Below are positions 29,270 to 37,781 of a stretch of DNA of 64,000 nt, in pieces (the stretch's first letter is position 1; each line of letters begins with the position of its first letter). This DNA comes from an uncultured Clostridia bacterium (lineage in GTDB: Bacteria > Bacillota > Clostridia > Christensenellales > UBA1242). Position numbers and translations under genes: made by a program. The notes beneath the pieces were generated by a model that had not been told where the DNA came from, did not search any database, and saw only the letters and a program-made list of their open reading frames with translations. Location of the stretch: NCBI GenBank assembly GCA_934757855.1, contig CAKVLR010000001.1, positions 399,480 to 463,479 of the forward strand. The letters are read 5' to 3'.

Positions 29270-30166
29270 ATGGCATTTATAATTTTGGATAAAAATACGG
29301 AATTGATAGGCGCTGTTACGAGGCATTTAATGGCATTTTGCACGAGCGAGAACATTGTTTTAGGAGATGAAAAATCTCTCGAAAAATTCGATGCAAATTC
29401 TTCAATTTTTATCACCACAAACAAGGAAAGCACGCTTCAAAATTTAGACAAATTTTGTTCTTCATTGGAGTTTGCTGTACTAGAAAAGCAGGTTAAAATC
29501 GGCGGAATAAAAACATCGGTTTATTGTATAGGAAAGCTCTCAACTATGGCAAATTTTTTGTGTGTAGAAAGTAAAAAAGGTATTGATAAAATGTGCAAAA
29601 TTATGAACGAAAATTCTTTAAAAAATAAGGTAGAAAATACGCAAAAAATCAACGAAAATTCGATTGATTTTGCTGAGATTCAAGAAAATTCTAGCGAAAA
29701 TCTCGCACAAAACACGATAATCGGCACGGTTTCCGAGCAAGATATTGATAACGCTGATGCGCGCCAGTCGTTTGTAACCGAATGCTTAATTGATAAGATT
29801 TTCTCAACTCTTGGTATTCGTAGAAATCTAGTTGGTTCGGCTTACCTAAATCGTGCTATAAAAATGGCGGTAGCGGAGCCATATGTTATCACAAGCGCAG
29901 TTACCACCAAAATGTACCCTCGCTTGGCGCAATTTTTCGATACAAGTACAGCAAGGATTGAACGCGCTATACGCTCAACACTAGAAGATTGTTTCAATTT
30001 TGGTAGATTTCCTCGCCTAAATAGCCTTTTTGGTGCAGAAATTTACACTCCATTGGACAAGCCAACAAATGCTGAATTTATAGCCTTAATTGCTGATAAA
30101 ATCAATCTAAAACTCCAAAGTAACCGCCTATTTGCAAAAGACTCCCACCTCAAAATCGACTGGTAG
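29270..30166 (+). CDS. Spo0A-like regulator with a non-receiver N-terminus
   Basis: A 298-residue protein. Residues about 170-285 closely follow the Spo0A effector domain that binds 0A boxes: ECLIDKIFSTLGIRRNLVGSAYLNRAIKMAV, then MYPRLAQFFDTSTARIERAIRSTLEDCF (recognition helix) and KPTNAEFIALIADKI. The first 110 residues do not show a response-regulator receiver: no acidic pocket or phospho-accepting Asp in context was found. A Glu/Asn-rich linker joins the parts. It probably binds sporulation-type promoters independently of phosphorelay, or is a paralogue of true Spo0A. AAGGGAG precedes the start. Its last 26 codons lie in the right inverted-repeat arm. Confidence 0.8.
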   Translation: MAFIILDKNTELIGAVTRHLMAFCTSENIVLGDEKSLEKFDANSSIFITTNKESTLQNLDKFCSSLEFAVLEKQVKIGGIKTSVYCIGKLSTMANFLCVESKKGIDKMCKIMNENSLKNKVENTQKINENSIDFAEIQENSSENLAQNTIIGTVSEQDIDNADARQSFVTECLIDKIFSTLGIRRNLVGSAYLNRAIKMAVAEPYVITSAVTTKMYPRLAQFFDTSTARIERAIRSTLEDCFNFGRFPRLNSLFGAEIYTPLDKPTNAEFIALIADKINLKLQSNRLFAKDSHLKIDW

Positions 30167-30254
30167 ATAGGTATATAAACACGAACTAGTAGTTAGAAAA
30201 AACTGTAATAACCAACTAATTTTAAACAAAAAAAGCCTTTTTAGAGGCTTTTTT
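30081..30254. repeat. Right arm of 175-bp inverted repeat
   Basis: Reverse complement of 24249-24424 (see that entry). It contains the 3' end of the Spo0A-like gene, its stop, and a terminator (AAAAAGCC/GGCTTTTTT-type hairpin at 30228-30254). The only change inside the coding part is a silent His codon. Confidence 0.95.
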
Positions 30255-30375
30255 CTTATTTTATTAGATTTTAATAAAAATTAATTGCAAATTTATCATT
30301 TAACAAATCAAGTTTATTTAACATAATGCATAATGATTAGATGTTTTTTACATAAATTTATATATATGGTGATTT

Positions 30376-31743
30376 TTAGTCATTAATTTTGCTTTTATTA
30401 AAAGCGACATAAGCGCGATATGCTTCGTAAATATCAACCTTACTAGTAATCTCCCAAGGAGCGTGCATATTCAACACAGGCACGCCAGCATCAATGACAT
30501 TCATGCCATATTTTGCCATAATGTATGCAATGGTTCCGCCACCGCCCTCATCAACTCGCCCCATTTCGGTCGCTTGAAACATAACATCGTTTTCATCTAA
30601 AATTTGGCGCAATTTACCTATAAATTCAGGGTTGGCATCGTTTGCACCACTTTTTCCATAAGCGCCTGTATATTTGTTGAAACTAATTCCTTTACCAAGG
30701 TGAGCATCTGTTTCCGTGTTAAACGGAGCGAGATAGTTTGGGTCCACACCCGCAGTTACATCGCTTGAAAGCATTGCTGAATTATTAAACGCACGGCGCA
30801 TCGCAAGTTCGCTGTACTGCCCCGCCAAATTCATAATTTCAGCAACTGTATTTTCAAAATATTTACTGCTCATACCAGTAGCGCCAACACTGCCAATTTC
30901 CTCCTTGTCCACCCACAAACACATTGTGCTAAACTCAGGATTTTCCGTTTCCAAAGTCGCCATAAATGAGGTATAAGCACAAACCCTATCATCTTGACCA
31001 TACCCCATCACCATACTACGGTCTAGCCCAAAATCGCGAGCGCGCCCAGCAGGCACAACTTCTATTTCCGCACTAAAAAAATCTTGTTCTTCGATGTTTT
31101 TTTGCTTCAAAATTGCCAGAATGTTTGATTTTAATTTATTTTTTTCTACTTTGGTATCAGAAATAGAGCCTGCCAAAAGGTTTAAATCTTCACCTTTCAA
31201 GTCGCCTTTCTTACTTGCCTCTTTCTCTAAATGAGGCAACAAATCACTAATTCCTACCACACAATCATCATCATTCTCGCCAATACACAAATCAATGCGT
31301 TCGCCATTTTTCTTTACCACCACACCGTGCAACGCAAGTGGCATAGCAGTCCATTGATATTTTTTGATACCGCCGTAATAATGAGTATCTAACATACAAA
31401 AATCCGCCGACTCATACAAAGGTTTTGCTTTCAAGTCCAAACGAGGAGAATCAATGTGCGAACCGATGATATTTATACCCTTTTCAATAGGTTGCTTACC
31501 CACAATAAACAAAACTAACGCTTTGTCCATATTGATTGCATAGACTTTATCACCAGCAGACAATTTTTTGCCACTTTCAATCAATGTGCACAAAGATTTA
31601 TAACCGCATTCCTCGGCTTTTTTAATAGCATAGCGTATACACTCTCGCTCCGTTTTACACTCGCTCAAAAAGTTTTTATAATTTTCGCAAAACTCATCGA
31701 CCTCCGCACGCTTTTCACCATATTTTTCCCATAAGCTTTCCAT
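30376..31743 (-). CDS. M18-family aspartyl aminopeptidase
   Basis: A 455-residue cytosolic zinc aminopeptidase that removes N-terminal acidic residues. The metal-site motifs of M18 are visible: NIIGSHIDSPRLDLK (His and Asp ligands, near 95), VDKEEIGSVGATGM (catalytic Glu pair, near 280), SSDVTAGVDP, and near the end GVPVLNMHAPWEI with the last His ligand. Length is typical. It is monocistronic, with an AT-rich gap on each side. Confidence 0.92.
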   Translation of the reverse strand: MESLWEKYGEKRAEVDEFCENYKNFLSECKTERECIRYAIKKAEECGYKSLCTLIESGKKLSAGDKVYAINMDKALVLFIVGKQPIEKGINIIGSHIDSPRLDLKAKPLYESADFCMLDTHYYGGIKKYQWTAMPLALHGVVVKKNGERIDLCIGENDDDCVVGISDLLPHLEKEASKKGDLKGEDLNLLAGSISDTKVEKNKLKSNILAILKQKNIEEQDFFSAEIEVVPAGRARDFGLDRSMVMGYGQDDRVCAYTSFMATLETENPEFSTMCLWVDKEEIGSVGATGMSSKYFENTVAEIMNLAGQYSELAMRRAFNNSAMLSSDVTAGVDPNYLAPFNTETDAHLGKGISFNKYTGAYGKSGANDANPEFIGKLRQILDENDVMFQATEMGRVDEGGGGTIAYIMAKYGMNVIDAGVPVLNMHAPWEITSKVDIYEAYRAYVAFNKSKIND

Positions 31744-31916
31744 AATTCACCGCCTCAAATTGAATATATCTATAATATACAATAGTTTTGATTTTTTAGC
31801 AAATAATATAACCAAAATTTTAAAAATGCACAAAAATAAGCAATTTTTATATAAAAAATTCAATTTTTTACTTAATTTTAAGTACAATATACACATTATA
31901 AAATAAAATATAAAAA

Positions 31917-32429
31917 TTAATCTTCATCTACATCTTTTGGGGTTTTTAATTTTATAGCAAAAAACAATAAAAAAATTAAGACAATAATTATCCAAAATAT
32001 AGGTGACTTGATAAAAAATATAATAGTACCCAAAGCGTTATTAACACCTACTACTTTACCTAAAATCTGCTCTTGTGTAATAGAATTATCATTTTTTGAA
32101 TTTTGGTCACCCTTTGTAACAATATCGTTATCAGTTACTTCAATTATTCTATGAGTAATAATTTTGTTATCAAATTCAAAAGCGACAATATCATCGACTT
32201 GATAATTATTTAATTTTTTAATTAGCAAAAAATCATCAACCTGAATCTCGGGCGACATACTATTAGAAACCGCTACCACGCCCCCATACCCAAACATTGA
32301 CACATAGTTTTGTTTAAGAATTATTTTGCAAAATATAAAGTAGCAAAAAACTATAAAAAATAGCAAAAAAACGCTAAAAATTAACCAAAAAATGTATTTT
32401 TTAATGATTTTAAACGATTTGAGAGCCAT
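31917..32429 (-). CDS. Signal peptidase I, ER/SipW type
   Basis: A 170-residue membrane peptidase. The nucleophile is in VVAVSNSMSPEIQVDDFLLI and the general base appears as His in DNKIITHRIIEV instead of the Lys of ordinary bacterial SPase I, which places it in the archaeal/ER-like subgroup with SipW. KGDQNSKND is the conserved C-terminal box. Two hydrophobic segments flank the catalytic domain. The start MALKSF is preferred because AAAGTGG precedes it; an upstream in-frame ATG at 32459 lacks a ribosome site. In Bacillus, SipW processes biofilm and spore-coat proteins; no such substrate gene is adjacent here. Confidence 0.85.
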   Translation of the reverse strand: MALKSFKIIKKYIFWLIFSVFLLFFIVFCYFIFCKIILKQNYVSMFGYGGVVAVSNSMSPEIQVDDFLLIKKLNNYQVDDIVAFEFDNKIITHRIIEVTDNDIVTKGDQNSKNDNSITQEQILGKVVGVNNALGTIIFFIKSPIFWIIIVLIFLLFFAIKLKTPKDVDED

Positions 32430-32629
32430 TTTTACCACTTTAAATGAAATGTTATTCATATAAATTTATGTGATTTTTAGTAAATTTTTAACCTAAAAAT
32501 ATAAATTATTTTGTATTTTTTTATCAGAAAATGACGATACAAAACTTCGCCTCAAGTGATGAGAATTTGGCATATGGTAAAATTTAGGCATATTTTAGAT
32601 ACATAATGACTGGCAGTTTGCATTCAATA

Positions 32630-32658
32630 TTGACAATTCGCTTAATATATGATATAAT
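32630..32658 (+). promoter_or_regulatory. Strong promoter of the DEAD-box helicase leader
   Basis: TTGACA (32630-32635) and TATAAT (32653-32658) with a 17-base spacer, a perfect consensus. A second possible extended -10 (TGCTATACT) lies near 32904, so the helicase may have two promoters. The stretch 32430-32629 shows nothing else. Confidence 0.8.
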
Positions 32659-32664
32659 ATATTA

Positions 32665-32925
32665 TAGCATAAAAATATTTTAGATTTATACTGTATAAGC
32701 GCTTAAAAATTAATCTCAATTTTTGATTTACGAACTCTATTTTTTAGTTTTGTTTTTCTTCACAATTTAGGTAGAAAATAGGTTGTGCTGTAAGCGCTTG
32801 GGAATACTTTATATAAAAATATAAGACTATGTATTCTTATCTAATAAATCAAAAATTTGCAGGTTTCTTGCAAAATTTTGCAGGTAAACGCTGTTTTTTG
32901 TATGCTATACTACAAAAATGAGGTT
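32665..32925 (+). ncRNA. Long structured 5' leader of the DEAD-box helicase
   Basis: About 265 bases lie between the consensus promoter and the start codon. GTATAAGCGCTT (32693-32704) can pair with AAGCGCTT..ATAC (32792-32807), enclosing hairpins AAAAATT/AATTTTT and CTATTTT/AAAATAG, a three-way junction; further down TTTGCA/TGCAAA forms a hairpin followed by TTTT. Cold-shock helicase mRNAs often carry long temperature-responsive leaders, so autoregulation is plausible. An independent small RNA cannot be excluded. Confidence 0.5.
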
Positions 32926-32930
32926 ATTTT

Positions 32931-34271
32931 ATGGAAAAAACATTTGAAAGCCTTGGGTTGGAGGCTAACATAATTTCCGCCCTAAAAGAACAAGAATTTA
33001 CCACTCCCACAGAAATTCAGGCGCGCGCAATACCTATGATTTTAAAAGGACAAGATGTTGTCGGTCTATCACAAACTGGTACTGGTAAGACTTTGGCATT
33101 TGCGTTGCCAATTTTACAAAATGTTACCGAAGAAAGATATGTGCAGGCGTTAGTTCTTTGTCCTACGCGTGAGTTGGCTGAGCAAATTTTGCTTGAATTT
33201 AAGAAAATTATCAACAAAAATTCTAGATACCGCGCAGTAGCGGTTTATGGTGGTGCCGATATGCAACGACAAATTTACGCATTAAAGCGTGGAGCAAATA
33301 TCGTTGTAGGCACACCTGGTCGTGTACTTGACCACATTTCGCGCAAAACTTTAAAGTTGGGTTTAGTCAAAACTGTCGTGCTTGATGAAGCCGATGAAAT
33401 GTTAAATATGGGTTTCCGCGCAGATATTGAGAGCATTTTGCGCACTACCCCAGAAGAACGCCAAACTATTATGTTTAGCGCGACTATGTCAAAAGATATT
33501 TTATCAATCACAAAAAACTTTATGAATTTGCCACAAACTATTCAAATTGGCACTCCAAACACAACGATTGCAAATATCAAACAAACTTACTTTATTTGTC
33601 CAAAAGATAAGAAAAAACGCGCTTTGCACGCACTTTTGACCGAACTTCCACGAGGCAGAACTATTATTTTCTGTAACACAAAGAAAATGGTTGACAGCGT
33701 ACAAGTTTATTTACGCAAAATGGGCTTTATGGCTCTCGCACTTCACGGTGATATGCCACAAGGCGTGCGAAAAAGAGTAATGAACGAATACAAATCCGAG
33801 CCAAACAATATTATGGTGACAACCGATATTGCGGCACGCGGTATTGATGTAAAAGACATTATTTCAGTCATAAACTTTGATTTACCGCAAAATCTTGAAT
33901 ATTATGTACACCGCGTAGGTAGATCTGGGCGCGCAGGCAAAGATGGTAATGCTTATACCCTACTTAATACTGCCGAGCAAGTGCGTGATTTACAAGAAAT
34001 TGAAAAACGCACAAAGTCTAAAATTACGCTTTCCACACTTACTCTTAATGGTTTAGCAGAAAAGCAAAACACAAGACCAATAAATCCAAAAGGCAAAAAA
34101 TTAAATATTAAATCTCGCGAAAAACGCGCAATACTTTGCGGTAGAGGCGAACAAACTAAATCACGAAATGGTGACGCAGTTAATGTGCGCGGAAGTAGCA
34201 AATTAGGTAAGAAAACTCGCACTTTACGCAATACTCACAAATCTAAAAAACAATCAAAAATTCACTACTAA
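32931..34271 (+). CDS. DEAD-box ATP-dependent RNA helicase
   Basis: A 446-residue RNA helicase that unwinds RNA duplexes in ribosome assembly and mRNA decay. All core motifs are seen: the Q motif (FTTPTEIQARAIP, near 25), motif I SQTGTGKT (near 48), PTRELAEQ, VVGTPGRVLDH, DEAD in VLDEADEMLNMGF, SAT in MFSATM, IIFCNTKK, TDIAARGIDVKD and HRVGRSGRAGKDG. The C-terminal 80 residues are a basic Arg/Lys tail likely to bind RNA. It resembles CshA/CshB-type cold-shock helicases. The long structured leader upstream suggests post-transcriptional control. Confidence 0.93.
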   Translation: MEKTFESLGLEANIISALKEQEFTTPTEIQARAIPMILKGQDVVGLSQTGTGKTLAFALPILQNVTEERYVQALVLCPTRELAEQILLEFKKIINKNSRYRAVAVYGGADMQRQIYALKRGANIVVGTPGRVLDHISRKTLKLGLVKTVVLDEADEMLNMGFRADIESILRTTPEERQTIMFSATMSKDILSITKNFMNLPQTIQIGTPNTTIANIKQTYFICPKDKKKRALHALLTELPRGRTIIFCNTKKMVDSVQVYLRKMGFMALALHGDMPQGVRKRVMNEYKSEPNNIMVTTDIAARGIDVKDIISVINFDLPQNLEYYVHRVGRSGRAGKDGNAYTLLNTAEQVRDLQEIEKRTKSKITLSTLTLNGLAEKQNTRPINPKGKKLNIKSREKRAILCGRGEQTKSRNGDAVNVRGSSKLGKKTRTLRNTHKSKKQSKIHY

Positions 34272-34380
34272 AAATAAAAAATTATGATTTAAAATATTAA
34301 TTTATTTGCATATTTGAAACACAAAATATCAATGAAAAAATTAATAATAAATAATGGTTTTTGAGCATACTTTGAGTAAA

Positions 34381-34419
34381 ATAAAAAAGGCATATTTTTG
34401 CCCTTTTTATTTTTATTTA
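34381..34419 (+). terminator. Terminator after the helicase
   Basis: AAAAAGGCA and TTGCCCTTTTT pair around an AT loop and are followed by ATTTTTATTT, about 110 bases past the stop. Confidence 0.7.
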
Positions 34420-34797
34420 ATTGTAAAGTTTTATTCAAATTAATGTACACTAGTTTTTAAGTTAAATAAAGTAAATTGTTGGCTATTTTTTATAAAAATT
34501 TTATTAATTTTAAATACTATGCAATATAACTTTGATGTGTTATATTTACACAAAAATCACTAGTTTTTATAAAAAACGCCCTAAATTACGCAAATTTATA
34601 GTACTATGCAATGTATTATGCAATGTTTTTTGAATATTTTTTATTCAAAATAACTCACTATCTTTTTTGTACCTTTTGTGTAATTTTTAATTAATTTTTT
34701 GATATTAAATTGTCTATTTTTTAATTTTAGTTGTAGAAAATTTTGTTGAAAAGTAAGTAGCATTTTATTTATTTTTTACCAAAAAATATTTGCTTTT
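34420..34797. other. AT-rich non-coding stretch
   Basis: Between the helicase terminator and the lipoprotein stop no gene was found. The word ATGCAATGT occurs at 34607 and 34619; nothing functional can be claimed. Confidence 0.5.
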
Positions 34798-35199
34798 TTA
34801 TGTAGATTTTTTATAGAAATACCGCACTCCATCTTTATCATAAATCAACTCATCACCACTCAAAGTATATGTTGTATCGTTATTATCTGCGGTGACAGTA
34901 ATTTCCGTTTTTGTTTGCTTCCAAGTTGCATTAGATGCGCTATCCGATTTAATCTTAACGGAGGCAGTTTTATCTTCGTTAAAGATTAATACATTACCAA
35001 AATCTTGCGAATACGCCCCCTTATCCGTATCGCTTGCCTTGTAGGTTTTCCCGTCCTCAACCACCCTATCTAGTTTCCAAGTCCCCAACACACTTGTTCC
35101 CCCACCGCACGCCGAAAACACAAACATACTGAGTAATACAAACATACTAGCGATTAGTACCGATGTAAGCAAATTCCTCTTAGTCAACAAATTTTGCAT
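34798..35199 (-). CDS. Small lipoprotein with lipocalin-like (DUF-type) domain
   Basis: 133 residues from the ATG at 35199, preceded by AAAGGAGGTAGCAGT. The N-terminus is a lipoprotein signal: basic LTKRN, a hydrophobic stretch, then VFSACGGG with the acylated Cys near 31. The exported part begins SVLGTWKLDRV, continues with beta-strands and ends in DELIYDKDGVRYFYKK, a pattern of small lipocalin-like surface lipoproteins common in gut Clostridia. The frame also stays open to an upstream ATG at 35292 that has its own GAGGTG; that would add 31 residues before the signal peptide. Which start is used is unresolved. Function unknown. Confidence 0.7.
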   Translation of the reverse strand: MQNLLTKRNLLTSVLIASMFVLLSMFVFSACGGGTSVLGTWKLDRVVEDGKTYKASDTDKGAYSQDFGNVLIFNEDKTASVKIKSDSASNATWKQTKTEITVTADNNDTTYTLSGDELIYDKDGVRYFYKKST

Positions 35200-35312
35200 A
35201 CTGCTACCTCCTTTTTTGTTTTTCAACAAAACTTCGTTGCTTTTTGTCACAAGTTCAAGAATTTTTGAATCAGGCTGTGAAATTACATCCATTTTTCACC
35301 TCGTAAAATTTT

Positions 35313-35423
35313 TTAAAATTCCAGTGTAATTTGATTTTCTTGCGTAAATTCAAAATAAACTTGTGCAAGCATTTGATTGTTTACTACAACTTTTTTGCTA
35401 TAAAAAGAAACGCCCGCCAACAT
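35313..35423 (-). CDS. Small protein, 36 aa
   Basis: A frame starting MLAGVSFYSKKVVVNNQMLA and ending TLEF with a near-perfect AAAGGAGG nine bases before ATG. It lies 20 bases before the extended start of the lipoprotein frame, so the two look co-transcribed. TTGAAA/TATATT with a 16-base spacer (35482-35455) is a possible promoter. No family is recognised; the sequence alternates hydrophobic and charged residues like a short beta-hairpin. Confidence 0.5.
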   Translation of the reverse strand: MLAGVSFYSKKVVVNNQMLAQVYFEFTQENQITLEF

Positions 35424-35612
35424 TTAATTTCCTCCTTTCCCTTTCTACACCTCAAATATAGCAAAAATTTTTTATTTTTCAAAACAAAAAAGTTGCCAAA
35501 ATCAAGTTCGCCAAAATCACAACAATAAAGATAATTTTCTATTATTTTCGACAAAATTTTTAAAGATTTATATTTTAAAGTAAATTTTGCTAAAAAATAT
35601 CATTAAATTAAC

Positions 35613-35650
35613 AAAAAAGAGCGTATTTTTTATATAAATACACTCTTTTT
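35613..35650. terminator. Bidirectional terminator
   Basis: AAAAAGAGCGTATTT and AAATACACTCTTTTT pair with one mismatch around an AT loop, with U-runs on both strands. Confidence 0.75.
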
Positions 35651-35737
35651 TATAGTCGTTTGAGAGAATTAAGCAGTAATCATCGCGTATAGTGAATATA
35701 TTTTAGTTTTTTGACAAAATTTTAATTGCACAAAAAA

Positions 35738-35769
35738 CACCTTAAACTTTGAAATTTAAGGCATTTTTA
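35738..35769 (-). terminator. Terminator after the DUF1667 gene
   Basis: On the minus strand CCTTAAA pairs with TTTAAGG around an 8-base loop and runs into TGTTTTTTG, immediately past the stop codon at 35770. Confidence 0.7.
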
Positions 35770-36132
35770 TTAATCGCAATCAGGGAAATTACACTCGGTA
35801 ATCACCACATCTGCACCCGTATCAAGCACATTTTGTATCAACACATCACCAAAGTGAGGGTTGTGTGGCTCTGGTGCTGATTTTATTGCATTTAAAATAT
35901 CAAAATATTGTTGTTTTTTGACCGCTTTATTAGTCCTAACGGCGAGCGTACCGCCGTTTTTTAGAGGGAAAATAGTGGTAATAGTGCGCATAGGGCAAGT
36001 AAATTCTTGTTTGCCATACTCTGCTCCTCTTGGACAACGATTTCCAGTCACTACCACTTCTCCGCCCTTTTCCTCAATGTGCAAATGGCACCCTATTGGA
36101 CAACGAATACAAACTGTATCTAAGGTATTCAT
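35770..36132 (-). CDS. DUF1667 cysteine-rich redox protein
   Basis: A 120-residue protein of the DUF1667 family. Conserved cysteines are seen in CIRCPIGCH, in NRCPRG and in CPMRTIT, a likely metal or Fe-S site. In many Firmicutes this protein is encoded next to an FAD oxidoreductase and glycerol-3-phosphate dehydrogenase, where it is thought to pass electrons; here neither partner is adjacent. It begins 8 bases after the stop of the membrane protein gene at 36141 and shares its transcript. It ends in an acidic Cys-containing tail (ECNFPDCD). Confidence 0.85.
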   Translation of the reverse strand: MNTLDTVCIRCPIGCHLHIEEKGGEVVVTGNRCPRGAEYGKQEFTCPMRTITTIFPLKNGGTLAVRTNKAVKKQQYFDILNAIKSAPEPHNPHFGDVLIQNVLDTGADVVITECNFPDCD

Positions 36133-36140
36133 TTTTCCTC

Positions 36141-37697
36141 CTAAACCGCTCCGTTATTTGTGCCGTTTGGGTTATTTGGGTTGCGTGGAGGATTGAATGG
36201 AGTAGTTGGCGCGCGTGGAGGAACTGGTTGCCCTGGCCTACCCGCTTGCACTGGTCTTGGCGCTTGTGGAGGCACATTTCCGCCTTGTGCAAAAGGATTT
36301 GGTCTAGGCATTTGCTGTGCTGGCTGTGTGGTTTGCATTGCTGGTCTAGGAGCGTTTGGCATAGGTCGAGGGGGTAACTGATTTGGCATTGTTGGTCTAG
36401 CAGGTTGCACAGGATTTGTGTTTGTATTTACTTGTGGGCGCGTGAAAGTTTGGTTTGCTGGTTGATAACTAGGTCTAGGCGCTTGTGGTTGTTGCATTTG
36501 CGGTCTAGGTTGTTGTGTTGTAGGAGTTTGCACCGCATTTTGTCTATTATATGGACTATTTTGAGCAAAATTGTTGTAACTTTCGTATGGGTTAGCCTGC
36601 TGAACAGGTCTTTGCATAGGTTGAGGCTGTTTAAATTGAGGCTGTGGCTGAACAAAATTTTGTGCAGGCGTAAAGGAAGGTTGCTGGTTAAAACTATTCT
36701 GCTGAGGAGCATTGTAGTTTTGCTGAGGTTGCGTAAAACCTTGATTAAAGTTTTGCGGTTGCGCTGGTGCAAAACCACCATTTAACACAGGATTTTGGTT
36801 AAAGCCATTATTTGCTTGATTTCCATAATTATGAGCAAAACGCGCATCTTGTTGAGGTTGAGCATAGGTTTGTGTTTGAGAAGATTGGAAAGGCTCCATT
36901 TGCACGCCTACGCCGTAGTTTGTGGTTGTAGTTGTGGTAGTATCCAAAACTTTTGGTCTGCCGTTTTTGCCTCTTGTGTGGCGAGTGTCTGGGTTGTAAT
37001 CAACCACCACTCTGTGAGGCACTGTGCAGAATAACCAAATTGCACTAATCACAAAGAATACACCGATTATACCACTCATAGCAGTTTGCACGATTGTACC
37101 TGCTTGCACAAAGAACGCAACTTCTGCATTCATAATTCCATTTAATACTTCAAGCATTGGGAATAATGCCAAAACCCACCAAAAAGTGCTAGCAAATACA
37201 AGCGTAGTCGTTGCGCGGTTTTTGTGATATTTTTGCTTAAAACGCAATACAAAGCCGATTACATAAAGGATAAAACTCAATATAAACAAGCCAAACAATG
37301 CGTACCCTGCATAAGGGGTCAAATCAACTGTATCGCTTGTGAGTGTCTTTATTTTGTCTGCAAGCAGTGGCATAGCAAGCGCCAAACAACTAAACATTGC
37401 GCTGAGTCTAAACATTGTTGAGCACGCAGAAGGGCGTGCAAAGCAACACACAAAGTACACTCCCGCCATTAGTATCAATACGCCAACAAGCGCCCAGTCG
37501 TTTATGTAAGTCATAAAGTTTGCACCGAGCAAGTCATCAAAAGTCGCACTAAAATCCCAGAGTAAATCTACACCCGCTATCGCATATAGAGCGGTAGGAA
37601 AATATAGCAAAACAAATAATGCACCCAAAATTATCGCTAAAATTCCACCGATAATGTAACCGATATGCTTACCCTGTTTTTCGATATTTTTAGACAT
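36141..37697 (-). CDS. Membrane protein with long Pro/Gln/Asn-rich tail
   Basis: 518 residues. Residues about 10-230 contain five or six hydrophobic helices (for example 12-35, 65-85, 128-150, 165-185, 205-226). From about 262 to the end the sequence is low-complexity Pro, Gln, Asn and Phe with TTTTTTT and repeated PxRP/NQPxx words, certainly disordered and probably cytosolic. No family is recognised. The low-complexity DNA produces several long frames on both strands that are artefacts. It lies between an alpha/beta hydrolase and the DUF1667 gene on the same strand. A scaffold or envelope role is conceivable but unsupported. Confidence 0.75.
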   Translation of the reverse strand: MSKNIEKQGKHIGYIIGGILAIILGALFVLLYFPTALYAIAGVDLLWDFSATFDDLLGANFMTYINDWALVGVLILMAGVYFVCCFARPSACSTMFRLSAMFSCLALAMPLLADKIKTLTSDTVDLTPYAGYALFGLFILSFILYVIGFVLRFKQKYHKNRATTTLVFASTFWWVLALFPMLEVLNGIMNAEVAFFVQAGTIVQTAMSGIIGVFFVISAIWLFCTVPHRVVVDYNPDTRHTRGKNGRPKVLDTTTTTTTNYGVGVQMEPFQSSQTQTYAQPQQDARFAHNYGNQANNGFNQNPVLNGGFAPAQPQNFNQGFTQPQQNYNAPQQNSFNQQPSFTPAQNFVQPQPQFKQPQPMQRPVQQANPYESYNNFAQNSPYNRQNAVQTPTTQQPRPQMQQPQAPRPSYQPANQTFTRPQVNTNTNPVQPARPTMPNQLPPRPMPNAPRPAMQTTQPAQQMPRPNPFAQGGNVPPQAPRPVQAGRPGQPVPPRAPTTPFNPPRNPNNPNGTNNGAV

Positions 37698-37781
37698 AAT
37701 TACCTCTATTTTTTCAATTTATAACTTATTATACCAAATATTGCACAAAAATTACAAATTATTTTGATTAATTTTTTAATT

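Noticed and set aside
29095..29433. 112-residue minus-strand frame upstream of the Spo0A-like gene
   Set aside because: It overlaps the start of the real gene in antisense, begins without a ribosome site and is rich in Phe and Lys from poly-A/T.
36030..37421. Multiple frames of 65-126 residues in other phases over the Pro/Gln-rich gene
   Set aside because: They arise from repetitive CCA/CAA codons of the real minus-strand gene, which has membrane helices and a ribosome site.
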